This document shows positions 36,440-48,415 of a DNA stretch of 64,000 nucleotides, piece after piece. The stretch's first letter is position 1, and every line of letters starts with the position of its first letter. This DNA comes from Apiotrichum sp. Y4204 (Eukaryota > Basidiomycota > Tremellomycetes > Trichosporonales > Trichosporonaceae): contig JAMYHL010000021.1 of the NCBI GenBank assembly GCA_025531455.1, positions 434,001 to 498,000 on the forward strand, read 5' to 3'. The notes beneath the pieces were generated by a model. It was not told the DNA's origin. It saw only the letters and a program-made list of their open reading frames with translations, and ran no database searches. The translations under genes were made by a program, and so were the position numbers.

Positions 36440-36929
36440 ATGCCCCGCTCATCCACAACCCGCGCTGCCCGCTCCAAGCCATACGACCCAATCACCCCTC
36501 CGAAGAAGGCGAGGACGCCCCAGAAGGAAGACAGTCCTCTCACCCCGTTTGACGAAGACGACCTCGAGCGAAAGGTAGGTTGCTTCCTCCTCTTCTAAAA
36601 CTAAACCTACAGCCGTACGTTAAAAGCGACCCGGACACGCCCACAAAGCCAAAGGCGAAACGGACTCAGGGCGCATCCCCAACCAAGGCGGCACCCCGTC
36701 CGTGGACCGGCGCCGAGCTCGTCATCCTCTTCGAGACGGCGCTTACCCGCGGGGCGAAACAGGTCAACTTTGAAGGCCTGATCGAGGGCCGTACAGCGTT
36801 CCAGTGCTTCAAGACGTGGCAGTATGTAGGATGATGGATGTCCGGCTGTAATTTGTGACTGACTGCAGGAACACAGCCGTGCCCTTTATCAAGCGGGCGC
36901 TCATGGAGAAGGGCGAGGGAAAGCGTTAA
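36440..36929 (+). CDS. Small Myb/SANT-like protein, copy 1
   Basis: Three exons from the ATG at 36440. The first encodes MPRSSTTRAARSKPYDP and a basic, Pro-rich stretch ending DDLERK. The second encodes PYVKSDPDTP and a putative DNA-binding core: PWTGAELVILFETALTRGA, then GLIEGRTAFQCFKTWQ. The third encodes NTAVPFIKRALMEKGEGKR and the stop. The W...EL...L...GRTAxQCxxTW pattern resembles a compact Myb/SANT helix-turn-helix. The next gene encodes a paralogue with the same C-terminal core and an intron at the same position and phase (phase 2, within the residue after Thr-Trp). A nuclear role is likely by analogy; targets are unknown. Confidence 0.78.
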
Positions 36930-37381
36930 CCGCGGCGCGAGAGAAAGAAGGCGTTATCGTGGGAACCGGAATGACATGGAGTGTGTAGATACAGGACAGT
37001 TCAGGAAAGACGCTATGGATCAATCATCGTTCGTCGGGTTATTCTGGAAGGTGGCGGCTGGCGAGGACAACAATCTACTCTGGCTGTCATCATAACACAT
37101 CTTAGGTCACAATTCCGGCGTCTGGTGGAAAGGGCGCACAGTCGAGCATATTCTATATCGGCTTGCTGTGATTGTGAATGAACGATAGAGCGTGACCTGA
37201 TGAGGAGAGCACACTGAGGCGAGACAGCATGAGGATAGACCTGATGAGGCGAGATGGCCTACAGTACTTCACCGATTCCCACCTTCGCGCGCATAAGTCA
37301 AGGGCGGCGCTGTCCCACGCTCCTTTCTGTCCTGTGACCACTATATCTCTCTCATCTCTTGCACTCTTCTTCTTCTCACTG
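36930..37381. other. Spacer between the two Myb-like paralogues
   Basis: No gene in 452 bases. Short direct repeats of GATGAGG/GAGGCGAGA lie at 37198-37256 and a C/T-rich leader-like segment at 37310-37380. The open frame of the next gene extends upstream into here (to 37229), so an earlier start cannot be excluded. Confidence 0.45.
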
Positions 37382-38217
37382 ATGACTTCCTCCTCACCTT
37401 GCTCTCGTGCAACGTCGAGCATAACGCCGCCTCCACCGTCGCCATCGAGACCATCGACGCCGTCCCCGGCTACCACTTCTGCACAACCTGCCACGCCGAC
37501 GGTTCCCACGCCGCTTTCCCCCATACCAGTCGCATCTAGCTCTGCCCACGATTCCTCTCCCTTTGACATCCCTCCCCTACCTCCCGTGAGCCCCGACATC
37601 TTGATCAACCTTGAACAAGTGAAGGCGGTCGAAAAATCCTACCTCATCCTCTCCGCGTCACTTCTCGACGTCAAACGTCTTCTCGTCGAACGTCCCGTCG
37701 AAAAGCGATCGTCTGCGACAAAGAAAAAGTTGCCCGCCAAGTCCTCGAAGCAGCCTGCTGCAAAATCCAAGAAACGCCAGGACAGGATGAGCACCGTCTC
37801 CCCATCCAAGCGCAAGGCGAAGGACGTCCAGGAGCCTAGCGACGAGGAGCAGTGGGAGGATGTCGAAGAAGAGACAAAGCCCGAGCTTAAGCCCAAGGGC
37901 AAGGGGAAGAAAAAGGCCGAGCCGAACTCCGACGACGAGAAGCCCGCGAAGCGCCAGCGGGCTGCCGGCGGCGGCCGCAAGTGGACCGGCCCCGAGCTCG
38001 AGGCGCTCCTCTCCCTCGCACTGCAGGGCGGACCGCCGCAGAGCGCCTTCAACGATGGCATCCCCGGGCGCACGGCTCTGCAGTGCAGCATGACCTGGCG
38101 GTAGGTTGTGGGCCAATACAATGTTAACCTGTTAGTAACACGGTCCTGCCATATCTCAAGAAGTGTCTCCGCGAGCGCGGGCAGAACGGGGGTGGAAAGA
38201 CCGTCAAAGACGAGTGA
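37382..38217 (+). CDS. Myb/SANT-like protein, copy 2 (paralogue of the preceding gene)
   Basis: I chose the ATG at 37382 (MTSSSPCS) because it follows the C/T-rich leader. An in-frame upstream Met at 37229 exists but yields an unlikely extension. The protein has a Ser/Thr/Pro-rich N-terminus, a helical leucine-containing segment (INLEQVKAVEKSYLILSASL), then a Lys-rich and acidic linker (KKKLPAKSSKQ, EEQWEDVEEE). The C-terminal Myb-like core reads KWTGPELEALLSLALQGG, then GIPGRTALQCSMTWR. After a phase-2 intron (about 38101-38138) come NTVLPYLKKCLRERGQ and a Lys-rich end at the TGA, 38215-38217. The core and intron position match copy 1. It is probably a nuclear DNA-binding protein; no function is known to me. 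Confidence 0.78.
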
Positions 38218-38450
38218 GCGCGGTGAGTACACAACATCTGTCAGTGGGGATCGCTGACAGTCAGTTCTAAGGATATAATACGCATGCAAGCACGATATCA
38301 GATTGTCATTGTAGAGATCGAGGTGCTGTGTACATAGCCGGAGCTGCGAAATGATATGACCGTCGTTCATGCTACATATGTTCGCCACATCGTTGTGCCA
38401 CTCTCATTTTCCACCTCCGCCATCCTCATGAGCAACCTCGTCGATTATTC

Positions 38451-38486
38451 GTACTGTACATGTAGAGTATACTGCCTGTACAGTAC
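38451..38486. repeat. Two GTAC(A/T)GTAC palindromes
   Basis: GTACTGTAC (38451-38459) and GTACAGTAC (38478-38486) lie 27 bases apart, about 230 bases past the end of the second Myb-like gene. The same 9-mer recurs at five other intergenic places in the window (see findings). Confidence 0.7.
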
Positions 38487-41400
38487 CGTACACCAATGAC
38501 TAACCTTGTGCGCCGACGCCATAGTGGGGTCTGTAGACCAAACATGTAGAACCCAACAGTAGCGAAGTTTAGTCGTCGCCAGCGGCGAGGAGTGGGACGC
38601 CGGTCTCGAGTCCTAACCTGCCGTCATCTGAACGGGGTCTGCTCTGGCAGAGTTCGGTGACCTCTCGTCAGAACTCCGGCAGGCGTGCCGTTGCGTCCCC
38701 CATATCCGCAGTAGAGTTCGATCACGCGGGTTTCAGTCCGCCTGGTGACCAACCGCATCGAGAGCCGTTGGAAGAGTTGTACTGTACATCCGTCGCCGAG
38801 ACAAACACGGGAGGCACGCCGGGCCGGGAGCGTCTGTGAACGACTGCAAGAGAGTTGCGTCCGAAAAGGCTACCAAGACGGGCCTCTGTGGTAATTGTGA
38901 CGTTGTTCTGTTGGCAACCGATATGTGTCGTTTCGGAACTCTCGCTCCCACCACAAGGCACCTGTGTGTCAGTAGGAAGTGTGTTTCCAAGTGCAGTTAG
39001 TTCTTAGCTCAATACGGGAACGGCGATACGTCAGCTTCGGTTGATGTTGTCAGTAGTAGTCTTGTGAGATCCCAATGTCCGTAATCGTCGGCGCACGGGA
39101 TGTCATCGAGCAATGTGCCTCGGCAGTGGTGACGCGAACGTCCGTTCAACAGTTCGAGTCAAAAGCAGAGCAACATCATCAGACAGGACCATTCCGTACA
39201 ATCTCACTGAGATCGACGACATGTCGTTGGTCGTTAGCTCGACATGAAACACGGCTGTCGTGACGCGAGTACTGGCCGAGCCGATGCTAAGGAACGGGAC
39301 TTCTGGTTCGGTCCGCTTACGTTCTATCGCCATGATACCGAAGTTTGCGTTTCGGAGGTTTCGTCAGTTGGCCGTTGGCAGACAAGACCTGCGACGGGGT
39401 GCCAGAGGGTGTCCCTGCTGGACCTTGTCCGTCTGACATGTCTGATAATCGCAGGTCGTCGTTCGGGACCCGCTGGTGGACCGATGTGCAAATTATCAAC
39501 ACACGAGAACGGCAGACTGACGTCTCATATCTGCTTTCGGTTGACTACTGGGAAGCCCAAAGTTAGATATGCCGTTTTGACTGGTCTGGGCTCACAATGT
39601 TCCTTGCCGCTACCCGCAAGAACCAGAACCCTTACGCTTCCGCTTGCGATCGAACCACGGGATCGTTTCGACACCCTCGGTACTGCGAAACCCATGCGTA
39701 GGGCGAAGTCCATGATTATGGGAATCCATCGCGCATGATCGGCACTACGACTTCAAACACATGCGGGAAGGTTGACGTTGTCCATGCGGGTGCTTGGAGC
39801 TGCTCGGCCCGCCGCGAACCAACATTACAAACCTAAAAAACACAGTTGCGTGCTCTCTAACGGACTTCCTGACCTTCTGCGACAGGGTCGTCTCCACCTC
39901 TCCGCGACGGGAAGTGTGAGTCTATCAGCAATGCAGGCCCTGTTTGGGGGAGGGTGGTTCCTTGATAACGGCATAGTGCACGATGCGACGGACGACTGCC
40001 TCGGTTTCACAGCCATGTGGCGCTCAGAGTGGCAAGTGGCAAACTGGCACGGCAAGTGGCGGACCTGTTGAGTGGCAACATGTTCGGTAGCGAGGTTCCT
40101 CAACTTGAACAAAAGTCGGTCAGCAAGGAAGACACGATCGATCACCGCGGCACGTACAGTTATGGAAGTTGCTACGAGATGCATGTCTTAACGTTTCCCC
40201 AACGGAGTAAGACCAGGGCCTGCTGCCAAGAGACGGCAATTGGGAGCCACCGATGACCTGTCCGACTGATGTCCGAACAGGGCGGGCACCCGTTGCACAT
40301 TCCGTCTCTGTGTCACAGGTGACAAGAAGCAGAATGCAACAATGGCTCCGTGGCGACACAAGATTGCCTAGATTGTTTGCGGGCCGGTGGAAGGCCAATG
40401 CGTTGAATCGAAACCGAGAGCCCGTCGAGTACGCGAGTGCACCATGTGCTTGGAAATGGTGTGGCGTGTTTGGGTGGCTTGCTTCGTGGCTTGCTTGGGT
40501 GGCTGTGCGACTCGACACCGATGTTTGCATTGGGATCAGGGCTGGAATCCTGGACCGCCGAGACCAGGATCATGTCTGTGGTGCAAGCCATTGACACGCG
40601 GTTTCTCATTGTACAATTGTTATCTGTGTCTAAAGTGTCGACTGGACGACGGCTGTCTCCGAGAGGAACGGGCACAGACCGTTGCCGACTCAAGGTGTTT
40701 TACCGCCACCACCGATATCCTAGAACTGATAGCGAGGTGTTTCATCACGCCCGGACCCATATCAGACCGATTCCTATCCGGAGAATGAGTCAGCCCTGCA
40801 GCCCTGTATGAGTATGGGATTGTGTGAGGGAGTGAGGGTGACAATGAGTGGCGATAACGAGTGTAGCAATTGTGACAATTACACCTTCAATAGTCCCTCG
40901 CCGAGACGTGTCCTGCGCCGCTCAATGGTCCTCTCCATGTGTACCTTCAATGTCGACTTCGCAGAACCTGTGAAGAGAAGTTGAACGTCGGTCGAGACCA
41001 CATCGGCCTGTGCAGGGCTGCTCGCGGGCCCGGATGGCCAGAACCATCGGGGATCCCTCTGCAACTGCGCTTCTCTGCGCCGACGCCGAAGGGGCAGTGC
41101 CATTCCGTTCGGCGGCATTGCTCTCGTCTTCGGATTTAATTTACTCCTCGGTTCTAGACCCCGATCTTCACGGGATCGCAGTTGTTGTCGTGTTGGCATG
41201 TGGAGTGGGTCAAATCTTCTTTCGTGAGCGACGACCCCTGCCTTTCATCTCCGCGATTCTGTGCCGGGCCCTGGACCGAGCAGCAAGCGCACATCGGCAG
41301 CGTGTGGTTGCTTTGAAGGGCGCGACAGGGCCCTCGGTGAATGGGATCGAATGGGCCGGTCAGTTGTTCCGTAAATGGGTCCGGGTGTTGGGAGGGTGTG

Positions 41401-44400
41401 AGTCACACTCCGGTTCCGACTCATGCTCCTGAGTCACGAGTCTCAGGAGATTGAGCGAACCGAGAAGGTAGACGAAGGTCGAGCATTCTGAAATGGACAC
41501 GATCAGCGGCGGCCAGAGTAGGGTAGCGGTTCGGCAGCGTGCGGCCGCGTGATCGTATGGTCTGTGGCGGTGGCGTGTGGCGCATGGCGCTCGACAGGAA
41601 TACACCGCCGGCGGAGCACCGAGAAACCCCCAGTTCACAGGTTCGGAGAACACGATTGAGGCGCCGCCGCCACACGGATTGAGCGTTGCGGATGCACCTT
41701 GTTCTGTGGGGTCAGATGCCGGTGTGAGTGGCGTAAGTGGAGGCCGAGGGGATTAGGTGCTACGGCCGCCGCCACGTCCCGCGCCCTCCCCCAACCGCAT
41801 GGTATCGGAAGCAGTGGCGAGAAGTCCGGTGGCGCGGGCGGCATCCACTCCACGCTGCGGCCACTTCAGCCTACTGGTTGTGAGAAATTCTGGTTAGTGG
41901 GTGGCTAAATGAACAGGTCCTTTGGCAACAACAAGTCGATGATGGATCAATGATGGGCTCCTGCCCTGTGCGTTCCAAGAGTGCAGAGCCGGTAGAGGTA
42001 TGGACTGCCGGCGATCCGGTTCCACTGATCGATCTGCCGGACGCAAGTTCCGAGTTTCCAGCAGCTTACGCATTCTCGATCGAGGCATGAGACATTGTGG
42101 GTGGCATTGGGAAATCTCAAGAAAAGATTGAACAATGGACAAAAGAGAGTTGACGACGGGCGCCCTTCCCGTCGTCGTCGTCGTCGCGTGCCGCACACAT
42201 CGTGACATCTACGAGACACAGGTCCAATGGATCATTGCGCGGTCACCGGGACTACGGGATCATGGTACCGTGGGGAGGACGAGACGGGCCGCGGCGGCGT
42301 CGTTGCCGCTTCTGCGTCACGTTCATCAACAATTGTGCCACATGCCACACTCGAGCTGCGACGACAGTAGTAATAGTTCTCACGGCCGAGATCCGCCCCC
42401 TTCTCATTCGCACTCGCCTCCCGGGCGCCACGGAGGTGACACGCAAAGCAATGTGAGAACGCATGAAGTATGAGGTCACGATGCACTGTGCTTGGACGGA
42501 GTGGCTGACCTGGCTGGGGTGCCGGCGCCATTCTTCCCCACATCCTATGTGGTGGTCGGAATCTTCCTAACTTCGTTCATCCTCACTCGCGGAAGTTCAT
42601 GCAGGAGACATGAACGGATCTGTCCTGCGGAGAAGCCTAATCAAGAAGCCATTATATTAAGTCTCCGTCCGCTCAATAGTAAAGGGACTGTGCCTCCGCC
42701 ATCCACTCGCACGGGACTGCGGTCGGCGTCATCTCGGCGACATGCGTGACGTGGAGCAAGTGCGTTACCGCTGTTTTGCAAGTTATGAGCGGGGTTGACC
42801 CGCACTTTCATTCCGGAACGATCTGCGAAACGGTGCCACAATACGATGCCACAATGCTGCCCCAGATGACTGTGGACGGTGAGCATACACAGGGCGAGGC
42901 CTTTGATACAAAGCACCCGCAGTGGGTTCAACTGTACAATCTTAAACTTCGAGGTCCGCCACTCTCACGGTTTGCCACGATGTCTCCGACAGGAATCAAA
43001 CCGCGTCCCTCCGGGCTCGGGCATCGGGGACTCGATCTGCAACATACAAGTAACGGCATCTGACCCATTGGCCGTCAATTTCGCTGCGAACCCTCATGTC
43101 CCGTGTAACTAAAGATCGGGGCCATGAACCATGTCAGTCTCGACCCTGCAATGTACGCAATGTACAGATCAGATCGTACTGAACCCTGTGGCACAAGGTA
43201 TCTCACACTCTTCGGTTTGTGGCTCAATGAGAATGGATCCTGTTGCACCTAGTGACGAGGCTTGTTGTGAAGTGGAACCGCCGTGACCGAGGAGGAACAC
43301 TTGCACACTTGTAAGCTTGCCACGGCAACAGGAACGTGCAGAGAACTCGCTACGAAAGGCCACACAGCCATTCGCCGAACCCCTGGTCCTTCATCTTGTC
43401 CGACGTCGCCTGTGCCAACTGCGACTGGCGGCTTGCGACTTGTACCTGTGTACGCGCCTGCGGCTTGCCCAGTGCAGGCACCTCGTCGCAGAAGCAACGC
43501 ACAGACGCATCCGCGCACCCTTTGGTTCAATGTACTGCAACAGGGCTTATGTCGGAAGTGATCGCTAGGCCCGACCCATGGCCGGACAGATCGTGTCCCC
43601 GAGAGTACAGGAACTCCTAAGGAGAAGGTGGTCGCGTGAGCATGTGACTTGCCGTGAACTGTTTCGTTTTGCTGCGCCTGCTGTGTTTGGAATGGCCAAA
43701 CCCAAAGTGCTACCGGCCCGACGAGTAATGTCCTGTGGCAGAGGCGGTCTCTCCTGACGACCGTGCTTGACGTTGGATGAAACTGCGGGACCCTCACGAT
43801 GCCGTTCGGCACTAATCCGGACAAGGCTGCTCTTCTGTTAATGCCGGCAGGCCCCCGCTCGATTGTGGCCAGGACAAATCTTCTCCTGTGGTCCTGGTCT
43901 CGAAGATCCCCTCGGCCACCGGACAACGAGTGGCTGCTTTCGGCCACCGCTTTCGCTCTCGCTGTTTTTCGCTTGCTCGCGCCATCTTCGTTCCTTGGGA
44001 TCTGTGATCCTCGGGTTCCATGGTTCCGCTGTGTCCGACGGACGACGACTTCCCTGCAATGAAATTATGTGGGCCCAGGAGTCATCGTCGCGGGTAGGTA
44101 GATACGACATGTCTTATTGTCTCCATTCGATCCCCAGATGCTTCCTGCGGCATGGCGGTCGGGAAGCTCTTGGGGGCGGTGCACGCCCCTTCAATATGGC
44201 ATTCGCGAGCGACGAATGCCAGCATGACAGCTGTTTCCGCCGCAAGCAACTGTTCGCTTTCATTATGAATTAAGATGCGAGCCTGTAATAAGATGATCTT
44301 TGGACTGTGGGAAGTAAATTAGATGAATGCTGTTCGGAATGCAGATTGAAACGCAGGAAACAAGAGCCATCGAACCGCCAAGTCGCGAGCCGCGAGCCGC

Positions 44401-47400
44401 GCTTCAATGATCAATTGGGGCGGATGGCTGTCCCGCTGCCGACGATGAGTCAATGTGACCGACACCCGCAACACCACCGACGTGTTCCCTCCCCGCCCCG
44501 AGTACAGCAGCCCCTCCAGGCCCCGTCTGCCCCAGCATGCCTCAGATCGTGCCTTGCCCTCAGTAGTGTCACTCTCGGCACGGTGGTGGCGATCACATTA
44601 CAAGATGTTCTGACACAACGACCACCGCACCCCATTCCCAAAGCAGCTGTGGGCAGCTCGGACCGCGAGTCAGCTGCCCGCGCATAGCGGGTGCGTAGCG
44701 GCGGCGTTCGCTCCCGCCGTTCCTGTCGCCTCCGTACCCCCTATCCCCTCCGCCTCATCTCGTCGCGTGGCCCGTGACCCGGGTCATATCCTATATCCTC
44801 GGGCCAGTCGATTGCGGTTAGGAGCTGTGCCGCCCGACGGGAGATGCTCCGAATAGTGACGGCTACGCGGCTATCGGTGGCGCAGGCAGTGTAAGGGGCC
44901 GCGCGCCGGCGGATTGAGCCCACGCCGCCTCATGGCCCTTCCGTTATCCTCGCTACTGTCGTGAGATCGTGAGGTATCAGTTACACACACATGCCGCTGC
45001 GGTCAGTGGACGGCACAAGGGCAAAAGAAGGGTGCGCAGGCGGCCAAGGTGGCCAAGCCCATGGATCCATGGATGAGTGGTGCCGCATCTGGCAATGTTG
45101 TCATCACCCTTGCTTCCGCAGAGTTCGATTGCAGCGTATCCGTCGAGGCACGAGGGGGTGACGGCGTCGGGCTGCGCGAGCTCCGTGCTTCGGCTCCGGA
45201 CATTGCAGGTTTTACGGCTCGAGGCTTTTGCAGATCGTGTGCGGGGCGTCACGTCAGGTCCTGCGGTCCTGCAGGCAATAATAATACACAATCAGGCAAT
45301 CGCAACATTCATGAATCACACAATCGCGGAGTACCATCGCACCCGACGGAAGGTCAGGATCAGGAGAGAGGTCTGTCTGACGCAGTGCCGCATTGATCCA
45401 TTCGTGTCCGGGGGCAACGGAGGACCCTGCTCTGGCGATTCCGCGCCCGGAATCCAAGCCTACAAGAAGGGACGAAGGATGCGTACTGGTCTCGGCACAT
45501 TCTGTCAGCGGCTGGACTTCTTTCGGTGCATTCTTCCAAACAGGGTCCACCAATGTCTGGGGCGTCGATGCAAACGCATGTGCCACTACGCAATTGAAGA
45601 GCCACCTAGCAAGGGACCTGAACAGCCTGCGCCGCCTGCACCCGTGGAGGCACTGCGCCACGGTGACTTACCATGTTCCACCCCTTGGCGGCTGGCGGGG
45701 AAGCGTGCAGCCTTGGGATTGTGAGTTGGTGGGAGGCCACAGGTGGCGCCAGTGGCGTTGGGATGTAACAGGGCAAGCCAAGAGGTGTCCTTCCTCATCC
45801 TACGAGCGTATACGTCGTGTATCTTTAGTACACGACTGCGCGTCCGCCGGCATCGCCACAGCCACGATAATCTAGATCATGATGACGGAGACGAAGCCGC
45901 CCCATTGATCACAGACCAGAGATCATTCGTCCCTTGCGAGAGACAGCCCGCGTTGCTGCGCGGGCCGCGGTTTGAGCCTCTGTCACTGTGTCACTGCCAC
46001 TGACCACTGCGTGAATGTCGTGGCAGCAACTGCGCACCGCTCCATCTGCGCTCCATTCCTTCGGCTGTCGGGCCCGCCCTTTCCCATTCAGTGTTCCGTT
46101 CCTTTCCCTTGTTCTCCGAGTGATTACTCATGTCTCACGGGCAACGAGCAACGGCAACGGGGAACACATGTGATGGAATGAAGTTTTTCTTTTTTTGCCG
46201 TTCTAGCTTCTAGCGGTTCTCCACCTCTTGTGTGCTCGTCTCACTTCAACATTCAAGACATGCCATGCTGTCTAGGATTGAGTAATAGTAGGGGACGCAG
46301 GGGACATGGTTTGGCGTCGGTGTTCTGGTTCTGGTCGATCCCGAATTCTACCTACGCTAGCACCCTGAGTGGAAGTCGAAGGGCCAGGAGCATTTATCCT
46401 GTCTCCTGATATCCTGCAATCTTGTGGTCTGTGGCAAAAAGCGCCACCGACTATCAGGAGATCAAGCCCGTACCACGATGGAGGAATGGAATCCCTTATC
46501 CCCCGTTCGACGGTCCCTGTGCATACCCGCATATACCCGCCCGCATTTCGTACATGCTCGCGATCAGGCCATCTAGTGCCGTACATACATTGACCATTGA
46601 CGATGGATGGATCGGACTGTTCAAGCTAACTGCCCATTTCGCCACTGCCGTGGCTGCACCTTCCTGGAACAATGGGAGGGGCAGGGGCAGGGGCCGGGCA
46701 CGGGGACCGGGGCGAGGGGCGGGGGGCCTTCGGTAGGGTGCGGCACGAACTGTTACGCAAAGGGCGCGCGGTTGCGGCGTGCGGCTTGGCCCCACACACA
46801 TACACAGACCTTTACCGCGCCGACCCTCGCGTGCATTGAACGCGGAATTGAGCAACGACTGGGACATGTACTGAGGGTTATGGGCCTTTCGGATGTGCGA
46901 CGGAACGAGGGTCATCTCGTGGGCAGGGGAGATGGAAGGGAGATGGATACATGCCGCCTCGAGATCTGAAAGCGGTATAGCTGCGTGCTAGCCCGCCAAA
47001 AGAGTCACACCCTTATCTGAATTGGCTTTCGCCGACCGGCGACCGGACTTGCGACGGGCGACGACGGCTCGTGTATTGTGGTCAATTGCCACCACGTACC
47101 AACCTGTCAATAGCGGCATGAACGACGTGGCATGGCACGCCGCTTGCCGCGGCACGGGCACGCGACCAGTCCACAACTTCGGGCTTTGATTCGCCCTATG
47201 TACACGATGCAGGGCCCAACGGCATCTACATCTGGACGCCCCACAAGTAGTGGTATGTAGGCACATGTTCGCAAAAAGCAGGGCTCACCGAGCTTGACAG
47301 TGACAGCAAGGTGCAGGGAAGGGCCTTGTGGTGGCGGAGGCCTTTAAGTGGAACTGGGGAAGATAACGTCATGGTGATGCACTCGAGGCATCGGTGGAGC

Positions 47401-48385
47401 CACAGTCAAGGATCAAGGATGTACGCAATCCGTGGGTTCTCAGACAGACTTTGTCGGAGATCTCTTGTCTCGTATCAGCAGGCACAGATATGAGGACGCT
47501 AGTGGACTGCGGATGTATGTTCGGTCGCTCCCGTTGTGCCCGAGAGAGATGTGGACCCCAATCCGCACTCCGCACCCCGCAGCTCCGCGGTCATTGCCGT
47601 GTCATGGCCGAGGACAGCAAGCACCCAAGTAACGTACATTTAGCTCAGCGACATTGCATGCCGAGTGGGTCCTGGAACATGAATCTAAACGCGGCCCCCG
47701 GCCCCGCGCGTCTCAGGGACCAGCATACAGTACAGGATCTTGTAGAACGTAGAATTTGTGGTACTGTGGTGGCCATCACCGCAGTACATGCCAAGCAAAA
47801 GAACAGAAGCAAACAGGGCCAGGGACGGTTTCCCTGTCCCTCTTTAAGGCTCGCGGTGTCGGTCTCCGGAGTAGTGTTACCAAGCTGCTTGGCGCAAGGC
47901 TTACGGCGACACAAGATGGCACAGGCGGGGTTCCAAGGTACAGCAGCAAAATCGTGTGAACCGGGCCCGTAAACTTCAACCTGTTTGGGGACAGACGACG
48001 TGGCTAGGGTGGAGCCGGCGGAGAGGGTTAGCTTCAAGAGTTACGAGAGGCGATGGAAACCGGAGCAAAACCAAGTACGAAACAAGGACGACGGCTGAGC
48101 AGAAAACTGGTGCGTTGAAGGCTCCCCATGGAACCCCAAATGGAACAAGAACATGCCTCACACGCAGAGGGGACGCTCCATCGGATCGGAGGCAACATTT
48201 AAAAAAAAAGACACTCAATGGTCAACACGACGTGGCATGGGCGGCGCGGAATGGCATAGGCGGTGCTGAGTGCCCCTTATGATTGCGGCTTGCGCGCCTG
48301 CGGAGTACAACTGCGCCAGGTGGCTGTGGCTTGGAAAAAAAAGAAGTGGACGTTAGAATGGTACCCTGGGTCGCTTTTGTTGGTG

Positions 48386-48415
48386 GTGGCATTCACGCAG
48401 GTGGCATTCACGCAG
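48386..48415 (+). repeat. 15-base tandem duplication
   Basis: GTGGCATTCACGCAG occurs twice head to tail in non-coding DNA. Confidence 0.8.

Noticed and set aside
43249..43947. 232-codon - strand open frame
   Set aside because: Non-ATG start (GTG), no domain and no intron structure.
45077..45724. 215-codon + strand open frame
   Set aside because: It begins at GTG and is overlapped by long frames in both other registers, as expected for GC-rich non-coding DNA.
47394..47972. 192-codon + strand open frame
   Set aside because: It begins at GTG; the cysteine-containing sequence shows no family pattern.
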